64,000 nt of DNA, from the NCBI GenBank assembly GCA_910589105.1, contig CAJUST010000002.1, positions 129,680-193,679 of the forward strand. The letters run 5' to 3'. A program made the position numbers and the translations under genes. The notes under the pieces are model-generated. The model had not been told where the DNA came from, ran no database searches, and worked only from the letters and a program-made list of their open reading frames with translations. Origin of the DNA: an uncultured Lachnospiraceae bacterium. GTDB taxonomy: Bacteria; Bacillota; Clostridia; Lachnospirales; Lachnospiraceae. Shown here one piece after another: positions 8,234 to 16,168 of the stretch (position 1 is the stretch's first letter; each line of letters opens with the position of its first letter).

Positions 8234-9191
8234 TACAGCGTTGGCAGACGGCGGAATATAGAGGTGGAGCGTAGTGGATGGAATAGATATAGAGATTTTC
8301 TGATAGATGGAGAGAGCCAGATAGAATTGCGTTAGATATAAGTGTCCTGATTTTTGAGGTTCTTTTTGGATCTCAAAGAAAGAATTTTTGCAGTCGTTAG
8401 CAGAAAAATATGGTTTTCGTGATGGTTGAGAGTATCAATGAATAGGAAGAAATCGTATTAGGAAATGATAGATCCAATGCAATGATTGATTCAAAAAAAG
8501 ATTAGAACAAGCAAACGATACATGTGCCGCAGATGCAAGCGATCGCAATCATATAGGCGATTTCTGATGTTTTTTTGATTTCCTAGAAAGAATCTTAGAG
8601 AAGTCGTTAGCAAAAAAATATGGTTTGCGTGATGGTTGAAATTTTCAATGAACTGGAAGGAAATATATAGAAAATAATTATCAAAACGAAAAATTAAAAT
8701 ATAGAGAGATTCAAAGAAGAATAAAAGAACAATAGATTCGTAGAATGCGTCAAAGATGTTTGCAAAGTGTATGTCATTAGTGGTAAAAAACATATAAAAA
8801 CAAAAATATCAAAATATTCAGATTACAACAACAAAAAATTTCTGCAAAAACTATTTGTCTAATATAGTAAGATAGAATAATTAAACATTACTATATAGAA
8901 AATCCACAACCAAACAATGAAAAAAGCTATAAGACGTAACTTTACAAACAAACTAAAATCAATGTATTGTATGTAAATTGAGCCATTAGTTATACAGAAA
9001 AATAGTATTTTATCAGAGAACCAAAATAGATACAATGGAACAACGCCACCCCAAATAATACTCTATATCAGCATCCATATAAATCACAGACATAAGAAAC
9101 TATGTTCCAAAATTCCAACCCAACCCCAACCCCCTTATAGATGCAATCATATAAAAAACTTCCCAAAACTTCCTATCGATCGACGAAACGC
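8234..9191. other. AT-rich gene-free segment with a decayed direct repeat
   Basis: This 958-bp stretch between the two giant hairpins has no plausible gene. It is visibly AT-richer than its flanks, especially from about 8340 to 9170. Two imperfect direct repeats of about 75 bp, at 8382-8456 and 8585-8661, share 'agtcgttagca' and 'cgtgatggttga'. In one + frame both read like the same peptide ('SLAEKYGFRDG' and 'SLAKKYGLRDG') interrupted by stops, which suggests remnants of an old coding sequence. Its family cannot be named. Confidence 0.5.
8382..8661 (+). pseudogene. Possible decayed coding repeat (two degenerate copies)
   Basis: Copy 1 at 8382-8456 and copy 2 at 8585-8661 are about 203 bp apart and roughly 80% alike by eye. 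Each encodes a similar short peptide around 'LA(E/K)KYG(F/L)RDG', followed by in-frame stops. No start codon with a ribosome site and no intact frame are present. It may instead be a non-coding repeat. Confidence 0.3.
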
Positions 9192-9427
9192 CGTTTGAAG
9201 GAGAAGGGGCTTTCTAGCAAGGGCATTGTGATGGGATTTAGGGTTACTTAAGCTTTCCATACACAGTCAGCAATGCCCTGCCATGGAAGGCAGGGCAAAC
9301 CGCAGCCACGCCATGGAAGGCGTGTTTGCGGTGGTTGCGTCCGTATTTAAAAGTGTATATGGAAGGCTTTAGTAACCCTTAATCCCTGAACACAGCCCTT
9401 GCTAGAAAGCCCCTTCTCCTTTAAACG
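9192..9427. repeat. Giant structured hairpin element, copy 2 (inverted relative to copy 1)
   Basis: A 236-bp inverted repeat. The outer stem 9192-9224/9395-9427 pairs 33 bp with one G-T. The internal loop uses the same bases as copy 1 read on the other strand (left ATTGTGAT, right TGAACACA). The inner stem 9233-9258/9361-9386 is 26 bp with mismatches at 9239/9380 and 9249/9370. These are T-T here, hence A-A on the opposite strand, exactly where copy 1 has them. Apical hairpins are at about 9274-9297 (loop atggaa) and 9299-9333 (nested, loop atggaa). The element ends 14 nt before the stop of the reverse-strand M56 gene and may also terminate it. Confidence 0.85.
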
Positions 9428-9441
9428 TATTTTTGCCGCTT

Positions 9442-11178
9442 TTATTTCCCCGTATCTGCTCCCGTTACATACCAGATGTCATTATAAAGCTGTTCCATAC
9501 GGAATATCACAGAGCCATCATCCCAGCTATATGTGATAAGCATTTCTTTTTCTTTATCTTTGTTGATGTCTGTTACAGTCCCATTTTTCAAATGGAAACG
9601 CTCTGTTAAGATTTTTTCCGGTTCTTCGTTTGCGCGGTTGTAATAGTATAGATTAGCAACTTCGTCTGGGTGTTCATTCAGCCAGTTTAGTTCTGTTTCT
9701 GCTTCTTTTTCAAAAGAATAGTATTGAAACTGCCAGTCAAATTCTTCGCGCGAGGCAATTTCATTATAACTTCCGTCTTGCCATTCTGTAACCTGTATTC
9801 CGCTGTCCGTCTCCTCTAGCGTCAGAAATCCTTCCCAAACGTCAGATGAATGAAATTTATCGTATTCTGGGAGCGGATAATTATCTGGCCGTTTGAATTT
9901 GTAATGGTATCCGGAATCTGTTTTTTCAATTACAGGCGTTTCTGTCGGGGTGAATGGGTTGATCCGCCTGTGTTTTTTTGGCTCGTTTAGAGTGATGTTA
10001 AATGAGTTGTTCATAAATGTGTCGGCTTCCGTTTTTAATTCCGGTGAAAGAACAGCGTAAATTTCTTCGGCGCGGCAGTTTGCTAAGTTATCTAAAAACG
10101 TATTTAGGAAGGCAAGTTTTTCTTCGTCTTCCGGTGTGGCAGGAAGTTCTGTTCCTTCGTTTTGCAGCTCAGTTTGTTTGGTTTGTTCGGTTTCTGGGAC
10201 GCTTGTCTCGTTTTTTGGATTTCCCATGCAGCCATATATTGTAATGCAGATTAAAAGGATTGCGGCTGTGGAAGCGCCGAATTTCACAGGCCGGTAAGCC
10301 AGTATATTTTTGATGCGGATTTTCGTGTTCCCTTCGCTGAACGCAAGCGGCATCCCAGAGGAAATGCGGTTTGGCATTGCAAGGTCTAACAGGAGGGAAC
10401 TGTAGTCAGCCCGTATTTGGGAACCAAGGTTGATAAGCACTTGTTCGTCGCAGGATAATTCCATATCTTTGTTTAAAAAATAAAAGCTGACCCACATAAG
10501 GGGATTGAACCAGTGCAGGGATAAAATAATCCATGCGGCCATTTTGATCTGGTGGTCATGGCGGCGGATATGCACAGATTCATGTTCCAGTATCATTTGT
10601 TTTTTTGACGAACCGAGACCTTTTGGTAGGTAGATGACGGGAGAGAAAAATCCTAAAATAAATGCGGTTTTGATCTGTCCGGATTCGTAAATGCGGCAGT
10701 TTGCAGATGCATGGGCTGTTTTGGACAGAGTGGAAAATTCTACTGTTTTACGGAGTTTTCGCATGGAATACAGGCTGTAAATCAGCATAACGGACATTCC
10801 AAGCGCCCAGACCGCCGCTATTATGATCCATGGGTTGAACAGGTTTTGCGTTGTGAAGGCCGCTTCTTTGGTTTGTGAAACAGCCGCTGCCGCGTCTCTT
10901 GGAAAAGCAAAGGGTTTTGAAATGGCTTTAAGCGTTTCTGCATTGGTGGCAGGCGCTGTTGTCTGATGTGTGGAAAAGAAAGATTGCATTAGGTTCCACA
11001 GGCTGTAGTCAGACGTGTAGGACGCCGGCATGATTGCGCGGATAAATACAAATATCCATAAAATATAGGTGTATGTTTTTGGGGCTTTTCTTAAGCAGAA
11101 CCGTATGCCTAAGACAATAAGCGCCATAATAGAAGTGAGAAAACTTAATCTGGTTAAAGTCATAATTATGTTTGTCAT
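9442..11178 (-). CDS. BlaR1/MecR1-type M56 membrane metallopeptidase, non-PBP sensor domain
   Basis: Membrane-embedded signal-transducing peptidase that in characterised systems leads to inactivation of the partner BlaI repressor. The N-terminal half (about 1-330) has several transmembrane segments, the zinc site 'LEHESVHIRRHDH' (HExxH), 'HWFNPLMW' and 'MELSCDEQVL'. After a final segment ('STAAILLICITIYGCMG') the extracytoplasmic C terminus (about 345-578) is a small beta-rich domain of DUF4829-like appearance. It lacks the SxxK/SxN/KTG penicillin-binding sensor of true BlaR1, so the ligand is probably not a beta-lactam. Start ATG at 11178 has AGGAGG 9 nt upstream. The blaI-like gene precedes it by 14 nt in the same operon. 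Confidence 0.85.
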   Translation of the reverse strand: MTNIIMTLTRLSFLTSIMALIVLGIRFCLRKAPKTYTYILWIFVFIRAIMPASYTSDYSLWNLMQSFFSTHQTTAPATNAETLKAISKPFAFPRDAAAAVSQTKEAAFTTQNLFNPWIIIAAVWALGMSVMLIYSLYSMRKLRKTVEFSTLSKTAHASANCRIYESGQIKTAFILGFFSPVIYLPKGLGSSKKQMILEHESVHIRRHDHQIKMAAWIILSLHWFNPLMWVSFYFLNKDMELSCDEQVLINLGSQIRADYSSLLLDLAMPNRISSGMPLAFSEGNTKIRIKNILAYRPVKFGASTAAILLICITIYGCMGNPKNETSVPETEQTKQTELQNEGTELPATPEDEEKLAFLNTFLDNLANCRAEEIYAVLSPELKTEADTFMNNSFNITLNEPKKHRRINPFTPTETPVIEKTDSGYHYKFKRPDNYPLPEYDKFHSSDVWEGFLTLEETDSGIQVTEWQDGSYNEIASREEFDWQFQYYSFEKEAETELNWLNEHPDEVANLYYYNRANEEPEKILTERFHLKNGTVTDINKDKEKEMLITYSWDDGSVIFRMEQLYNDIWYVTGADTGK

Positions 11179-11192
11179 AAAAATGCGCCTCC

Positions 11193-11555
11193 TTATTCTT
11201 TTTTCCGGTAAGTGTCAATTAGCTTTTGAAGTTCGTCTGCATCTTTTTGGCTTAGTTTCCGCTCTCCTAGGAAAGCGGCTACAAATTTTGGCAGGGAGCA
11301 GTTAAAGCGTGTTTCAACCACTTCTCTGCTGTCATAACGTTCAATTTCTTCTTTTTTGACGGAAGAAGTAACGATGGAATCTTGATTTAAAAGCAGGCCC
11401 CGTCCGCAAAGTTTGCGGAGCATGGTATAAGTCGTGGATTTTTTCCAGCCAAGGCGCGGCAGGCATACTTTGTGCAGTTCGGTAGAGCTAATGGGCTCTA
11501 GTTCCCATACAATTTCCATTAGATGGTATTCTCCGTCACATAATTTATAGTTCAT
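11193..11555 (-). CDS. BlaI/MecI/CopY-family transcriptional repressor
   Basis: Winged-helix repressor of 120 aa, the usual length. The N-terminal region 'LCDGEYHLMEIVWELEPISSTEL' and 'LGWKKSTTYTMLRKLCGRGLL' carry the family DNA-binding helices; the C-terminal 'FVAAFLGERKLSQKDADELQKLID' is the dimerisation and cleavage region. RBS 'aaaggaggg' lies upstream. It is co-transcribed with the M56 peptidase and divergent from the two-component system at 11737. The likely operator is the palindrome at 11589-11606. Regulon beyond its own operon cannot be read here. Confidence 0.88.
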   Translation of the reverse strand: MNYKLCDGEYHLMEIVWELEPISSTELHKVCLPRLGWKKSTTYTMLRKLCGRGLLLNQDSIVTSSVKKEEIERYDSREVVETRFNCSLPKFVAAFLGERKLSQKDADELQKLIDTYRKKE

Positions 11556-11588
11556 GTAAGTCCCTCCTTTGGTTTATTTTAATAGACC

Positions 11589-11606
11589 GGTTTATTTATA
11601 TAAACC
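11589..11606. promoter_or_regulatory. Palindromic operator candidate upstream of the blaI-like gene
   Basis: The perfect inverted repeat ggtttat-ttat-ataaacc lies 34 nt upstream of the blaI-like start. A further half-site (ggtttat) sits at 11571-11577. It differs from the TACA/TGTA operator of classical BlaI, as expected for a family member with another regulon. Repressor binding is inference. Confidence 0.5.
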
Positions 11607-11642
11607 TTAACATGGGATTGAAAAAATGTCAAGGGGCGAAGA

Positions 11643-11696
11643 TTTACAATTTCTTTACAAAAGTGTGTAGTGTTTGGCGAAAAGATTGATTATAAT
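11643..11696 (+). promoter_or_regulatory. Response-regulator box and promoter of the first two-component system
   Basis: TTTACA occurs at 11643-11648 and 11654-11659 (11-bp period). A TATAAT -10 is at 11691-11696 with a poor -35 (tagtgt, 11668-11673). A distance of 37 bp separates the second box and the -10. The same geometry occurs before the lipoprotein gene at 13791, suggesting activation by the same OmpR-type regulator. Confidence 0.6.
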
Positions 11697-11736
11697 GAAA
11701 CTGGATTGACAATGAAAATAAAGGATAGGGATTTCT

Positions 11737-12396
11737 ATGAAAAAAATACTGGTCATTGAAGATGAGGCGGCGATTAATGATTTAATTTGTATGAACTTGG
11801 AAATTGCGGGGTATTGTCCGGTTCCGTTTTTTGACGGGATAAAGGTCAGCCGTCATTTAGAGCGGGATTCAAAGTATGACCTTGCTCTTTTGGATATTAT
11901 GCTGCCCGGAAAAGATGGGTTTGCGCTTTTAAAAGAATTAAAGTCGCATGAGATCCCTGTAATTTACCTTACGGCAAAAGGAGATTTGTCCAGTAAGGTG
12001 AAGGGGTTAAAAAGCGGCGCAGAGGATTATCTTGTAAAACCGTTTGAGATGCTGGAACTTTTGGCGCGTATGGAGAACGTGTTAAAACGGCATGGGGGAA
12101 AGGAGGACGAGGAAATCCATATTAAAGACGTGGTAATCTACGAGAAAAAACGGATTGTCACAAAGGGCGGCAAGGAAGTTTCGATGCAGCCAATGGAATT
12201 TGACTGCCTGATGGCGTTTTGGAAGCGCCGTGGCAGGGTTTTGACGAGAGATCAGATTTTAAATATGCTTTGGGGCGTGGATTTCGATGGAGAGAGCCGG
12301 ACTGTGGACGTGCATGTGGCAAATATCCGCAAGAAGCTGGATTTTTTTGATGTGATTATTACGGCTCCGCGCGTGGGGTATCGAATGGAGGTTTGA
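11737..12396 (+). CDS. OmpR/PhoB-family response regulator
   Basis: 219 aa. Receiver domain (1-120) with acidic pair 'EDEAA', phospho-acceptor Asp in 'ALLDIMLPGKDG', Thr in 'VIYLTAKG' and Lys in 'EDYLVKPFE'. The C-terminal winged helix (about 125-219) has 'MQPMEFDCLMAFWKRRGRVLTRDQIL' and 'RTVDVHVANIRKKLD'. Translationally coupled to the following histidine kinase. Candidate binding sites are the TTTACA direct repeats in front of this gene and of 13791, implying autoregulation and control of the adjacent ABC operon. Confidence 0.93.
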   Translation: MKKILVIEDEAAINDLICMNLEIAGYCPVPFFDGIKVSRHLERDSKYDLALLDIMLPGKDGFALLKELKSHEIPVIYLTAKGDLSSKVKGLKSGAEDYLVKPFEMLELLARMENVLKRHGGKEDEEIHIKDVVIYEKKRIVTKGGKEVSMQPMEFDCLMAFWKRRGRVLTRDQILNMLWGVDFDGESRTVDVHVANIRKKLDFFDVIITAPRVGYRMEV

Positions 12397-12398
12397 TA

Positions 12399-13655
12399 AT
12401 GACAATGATACATAAGATTGCGTGGACTGCGGCGATGATGTTGTTTCTATTGGCGCAGTTTATTTCGGGTTATGTGATTTTTGCCAGCCATCAGGAAAAA
12501 ATTGAGCTTTTGCAAGAAAAAGAGGGCAGGTATTTTGTCGATGCGGCGGGGCGCTGTATGGAGGAAATACAGAAATCCCATTCAGAAGATAAGTCACAGG
12601 AATATGTGATGACATATTTTTTCCGGGAGTATATGCCGGAAGACGTGGCTTTTTATAAAGATGGGAAAGAATTGTATAACGGGAGCCGTTATGTATTTGA
12701 AATTCCGGATGCCGGGTGGCAGAAATGGGAATATCCCTGCCGGTCAAAGTTAGAACAGATAAACGGGAGGTATCTTCTCGTTTTTTATTTGGAAAAGGAT
12801 ATGTTGGAGATTTCAGCCCAAACGCAAAAATACTCTTTTTTTTATGTACAGGATATTACGTCCGTTTATTTGGAAAGTTTTTCGCTTGTTATAAAGGAAG
12901 CGTTTTTTTCGTTACTGGCGTCGGTTGGCATGGCGGCGCTTTTGGTTTACCGGATAAAAAAAATCACGAAGCCTTTACAGGCGGTAAATGAAACACAGCG
13001 CCAGCTAATTGGCAGTATGTCGCATGAGTTAAAAACGCCGCTTACGGCGATACAGGGGTATTCGGAGACGCTGCTTGCAGTAAAATTGTCGAAAGAACAG
13101 GAAGATAAGGCGCTCCATTACATTCACAAGGAGAGCGCAAGGCTTTCAAGGCTGTCGGAAAAAATGATGGAATTGACGGAATTATATGATCCGGATTGTA
13201 AAATTGTAATGGAAGATGTTTTGGTGGAGGATCTGTTTTTGGCGGTGGCAAACAGCGTTCGCCATAGTTTAAAAGAAAAAGAGATTGTTTTGGAGCGGGA
13301 AGGAGAGTTTTTTGGAAAAAAGAAGCGAATGGACGCCGATTTAATGACAAGTTTTCTGATTAATTTGATCAATAATGCCAAAATGGCTTCAGAGACGGGC
13401 AGCCGCATTTTTCTGGGGGCGGATGCAAAGTCCCTGTGGGTAAGGGACACAGGATGCGGGATAGCGCCTGATGAATTAGAAAAGGTAAAAAAAGCGTTTT
13501 ACCGGGTGGATCAGTCGCGGTCACGCAAAAGCGGGAATATGGGTCTGGGGCTTGCGTTATGCGATCAGATTGCGGCGGCGCATGGCGGACAAATGAAGAT
13601 GGAAAGCAAAGTAAAGGCTGGGACAAAAGTATGGGTTGAGATAGAAGATGTTTGA
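12399..13655 (+). CDS. Membrane sensor histidine kinase
   Basis: Two transmembrane helices (about residues 4-28 and 165-190) flank an extracytoplasmic sensor of about 135 aa. The cytoplasmic kinase has the H-box 'SMSHELKTPLTAIQGYSETL', N-box 'FLINLINNAKMAS', G1 'VRDTGCGIAPDELE' and G2 'GNMGLGLALC'. A TTG at 12393 overlaps the regulator stop but is only 2 nt after GGAGG (12386-12390). ATG at 12399, 8 nt from that site, is the better start. Partner of the regulator at 11737. Its ligand is unknown; the downstream ABC operon makes an envelope-active peptide or antibiotic plausible. Confidence 0.92.
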   Translation: MTMIHKIAWTAAMMLFLLAQFISGYVIFASHQEKIELLQEKEGRYFVDAAGRCMEEIQKSHSEDKSQEYVMTYFFREYMPEDVAFYKDGKELYNGSRYVFEIPDAGWQKWEYPCRSKLEQINGRYLLVFYLEKDMLEISAQTQKYSFFYVQDITSVYLESFSLVIKEAFFSLLASVGMAALLVYRIKKITKPLQAVNETQRQLIGSMSHELKTPLTAIQGYSETLLAVKLSKEQEDKALHYIHKESARLSRLSEKMMELTELYDPDCKIVMEDVLVEDLFLAVANSVRHSLKEKEIVLEREGEFFGKKKRMDADLMTSFLINLINNAKMASETGSRIFLGADAKSLWVRDTGCGIAPDELEKVKKAFYRVDQSRSRKSGNMGLGLALCDQIAAAHGGQMKMESKVKAGTKVWVEIEDV

Positions 13656-13708
13656 TAGATGGGGGTTACAGAGGGTTTTCTAGGCGAATGCAGTCAAACA
13701 GCCAGTTC

Positions 13709-13762
13709 TTTACATAATGTTTACAGTTACATGAATATTTGAAAAAAGCGCTTTGTTAAAAT
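13709..13762 (+). promoter_or_regulatory. Response-regulator box and promoter of the lipoprotein-ABC operon
   Basis: TTTACA at 13709-13714 and 13720-13725 (11-bp period) is followed by TAAAAT at 13757-13762. The second box starts 37 bp before the -10, identical to the arrangement at 11654/11691. No good -35 is present, as in regulator-dependent promoters. Confidence 0.6.
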
Positions 13763-13790
13763 GGAACTATAAAACCAAAAGGAGGACATT

Positions 13791-15275
13791 ATGAAAAGAA
13801 AAGTATTAGCGGCATGTTTTTGCATTTCTATTTTTTTGCTTGCAGGCTGTGAAAAAACGCCTGAAGAAACGATTGTCAGGGAGAAGAATGCGGGTAATGT
13901 GAAAAATTATAAAAGCGGGGAAGAATCAAAAAATTCGCTTCGGGAACGTCTTGCGGCGCCAAAGAACTATAAAAATCTCAAAACCTATGAAGACGGCAAG
14001 CTTGTAATTGATACAGATGCAAATGTGATTGTGCCGGATGCAAATGAGGTGAATACATATGCGGTATCGGCAATGGAGCTGGATCAGGATTTAATTGACA
14101 CGGTGACAAATGCTTTTTTTGAAGGAGATAAAATTTACATGGGGTATCTGTATTCTATCCAGACAAAAGAGGATTTGCAAGAGAAGATTACGCTTCTGAA
14201 AAAGTATAAGGCGCAAGGCAATTTAGATCCATACATGTATGGGACTGATGAAAACGGAAACCTGCAGTTTGATATTGATAAGGTGATTGAAAACTATCAA
14301 GAGCAATTAAAGACGGCTCCTGATAAGCCCAAAAAGGTGGAAGTGAAGCCTGCTTTAAATTTAGAGTATGAGACTGAAAAAGGCAAGGAGATTGACGAGA
14401 GTCATTTTGAAGGCGTGGTGGAAACAGAACATGGAAATTATCATTATGTGTTTACGAATGCGTTAAAGCCGGATCTTTCTTTTAGGATTACAAAAATAAG
14501 AGATGACTTGCCAGATCCGATGGGATCTACAAATTGGACTGAGGGAAAATTTCTTTCGGAGGACGAAGAATCTGAAAATTATATACCAGAGGAAATGATA
14601 AAAGACAAGATCGGCATTTCTTTTGAAGAAGCGAAAAAAACTGCGCAGGAAAAAGTGGATAAGCTGGGACTTGGGCTTTCTCTGGCGGATTGGGATTACA
14701 GCGTATTTTACCAAGGAGAGACAGGGGCGTCTAAAGAAGGAATGTTGGATGCAGGGTATTTGTTTTGCTTTGCCAGAGAATTGGACGGTGTGCCGGTGAC
14801 GTATACGATTTCGATGGGCGGCGGGCTTCCTGATATGGATAGTACGTTAGAGCCTTGGAGTTATGAGATCTGTAATATAATTGTGGGAGACGACGGGATT
14901 GAATCTATGGAATTGATGAGCCCTTATCAGATGGGCGGGGTAGTCACGGAGAATGTACAGCTTTTGGATTTTAACAGTATTATAAACATCTATGAACAGA
15001 TGATGGAAGTGTCAAATGCGGATATTGTCAATTATGAGGCGCAGAGGACGTTCCATATCCGGACGATTAAGTTTGGTTATTCAAGGATTTATGACCCTGC
15101 GGCAGACAATGATACGGGACTTATGGTTCCGGTCTGGGATTTTTTTGGAGGGTTTGAATATGTAGCTTTAGATGGAGAAGTTTCTGAGAGAAACAGCGGG
15201 GAGCGTTCGTCACAGAGTTTTTTGACGATTAATGCGATTGACGGCACAGTGATTGACCGTGGATTGGGGTATTAA
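13791..15275 (+). CDS. Lipoprotein of DUF6034 type
   Basis: 494 aa with a lipoprotein signal peptide ending in the lipobox 'LLAGC' (Cys at about residue 20), so it is anchored outside the membrane. The remainder is soluble and acidic, with no catalytic motif that I recognise; the domain looks like the DUF6034 lipoproteins that accompany ABC transporters in Clostridia. RBS 'aaaggagga' is 6 nt upstream. First gene of a tightly packed operon running to 19672. It may capture or sense the ABC substrate. The family name is from memory and the function is unknown. Confidence 0.7.
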   Translation: MKRKVLAACFCISIFLLAGCEKTPEETIVREKNAGNVKNYKSGEESKNSLRERLAAPKNYKNLKTYEDGKLVIDTDANVIVPDANEVNTYAVSAMELDQDLIDTVTNAFFEGDKIYMGYLYSIQTKEDLQEKITLLKKYKAQGNLDPYMYGTDENGNLQFDIDKVIENYQEQLKTAPDKPKKVEVKPALNLEYETEKGKEIDESHFEGVVETEHGNYHYVFTNALKPDLSFRITKIRDDLPDPMGSTNWTEGKFLSEDEESENYIPEEMIKDKIGISFEEAKKTAQEKVDKLGLGLSLADWDYSVFYQGETGASKEGMLDAGYLFCFARELDGVPVTYTISMGGGLPDMDSTLEPWSYEICNIIVGDDGIESMELMSPYQMGGVVTENVQLLDFNSIINIYEQMMEVSNADIVNYEAQRTFHIRTIKFGYSRIYDPAADNDTGLMVPVWDFFGGFEYVALDGEVSERNSGERSSQSFLTINAIDGTVIDRGLGY

Positions 15276-15277
15276 GA

Positions 15278-16168
15278 ATGCGGCAGGCGGTTATTGCGGC
15301 GCGTTGGAATTTTCTGGGGTTTTTCAAAAACCCCAGAATGATACTCGCTTTTTTGTTTGCTTTTATTTTATGCTTTTTTCTAAGTGACAGGGCAATGTAT
15401 GTGGCAGAATATTTTGATTCGCCCATGCAGGCGGCGGAGCCGGTTCTCTGGACGTTTGGGGATGCGACGTCGGTGTTGCTTGCTTCACTGCTATTGATTT
15501 TCATGTTTATGGATATGCCGAAACTTAGTCCGTTTACGCCATATGCGCTATTACGCATGACGAAGGGAAAATGGCTTTTGGGTCAGTTTTTTTATTTGTG
15601 TCTGGGGGTTATGATTTATCTGGGATATGTGTTTGCCGTGACCGGAATTTTATGTATGAAAAAAACATATATCGGGAATATCTGGAGCAAAACGGCGGCG
15701 CTGCTTGCATATTCGGATCTGGGGAAGAAAATGTCCGTTCCATCGACTGTAAAAGTGATGGAGAGCGCGGCGCCTTTGGAAGTTTGTTTCCAAATGCTTC
15801 TGCTTTTGTTTTTTTACGCATTGACACTTTGTTTTTTGATGCTGTTTGTCCAGTTGGCGGCAGGACGGCGGGCCGGGATTGCGGCAGGGCTTTGTTACAG
15901 CCTGTTTGGTTTTTTGCTGAAACCTGAAACGCTTGCGGCGTTCCTTCACAAAGAAGAATATGAGATGTACCGGATAAGAAGGATTACAGGCTGGATTAGT
16001 CCTTTAAACCATGCGACGTACGGGATGCATGATTTTGGATATGATTTTTTGCCTTCGATTGGGCAGTCGTGTAGTCTGTTTATTTGTATTTTGGCGCTGT
16101 TAGCGGCCGCTTCGTTTTTTGCGTTAAAAAAATATAATTTTACTTCATTTACGGGTGATATGGGATGA
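15278..16168 (+). CDS. ABC-2-like permease subunit
   Basis: 296-aa polytopic membrane protein with about six hydrophobic segments (for example 'MILAFLFAFILCFFLS' near residue 25, 'VLLASLLLIFMFMDM', 'LLLLFFYALTLCFLMLFVQL', 'LFICILALLAAASFFAL'). The gene starts 2 nt after the lipoprotein stop and overlaps the next permease by 4 nt. This indicates it is one half of a heteromeric transporter with the ATPase at 16881. Substrate unknown. Confidence 0.75.
   Translation: MRQAVIAARWNFLGFFKNPRMILAFLFAFILCFFLSDRAMYVAEYFDSPMQAAEPVLWTFGDATSVLLASLLLIFMFMDMPKLSPFTPYALLRMTKGKWLLGQFFYLCLGVMIYLGYVFAVTGILCMKKTYIGNIWSKTAALLAYSDLGKKMSVPSTVKVMESAAPLEVCFQMLLLLFFYALTLCFLMLFVQLAAGRRAGIAAGLCYSLFGFLLKPETLAAFLHKEEYEMYRIRRITGWISPLNHATYGMHDFGYDFLPSIGQSCSLFICILALLAAASFFALKKYNFTSFTGDMG

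Noticed and set aside
8150..8335. Open frame of 61 codons over the first giant hairpin
   Set aside because: It runs through the right arm of the inverted repeat, has no ribosome site, and its sequence is dictated by the palindrome.
8491..8793. Reverse-strand frame of 100 codons, Phe/Ile/Leu-rich
   Set aside because: Composition follows from the AT-rich segment; no ribosome site; it is antisense to the degenerate repeat.
6034..9427. CRISPR array or IS element
   Set aside because: The repeats are two inverted structured copies, not regularly spaced direct repeats, and no transposase or cas gene is present.
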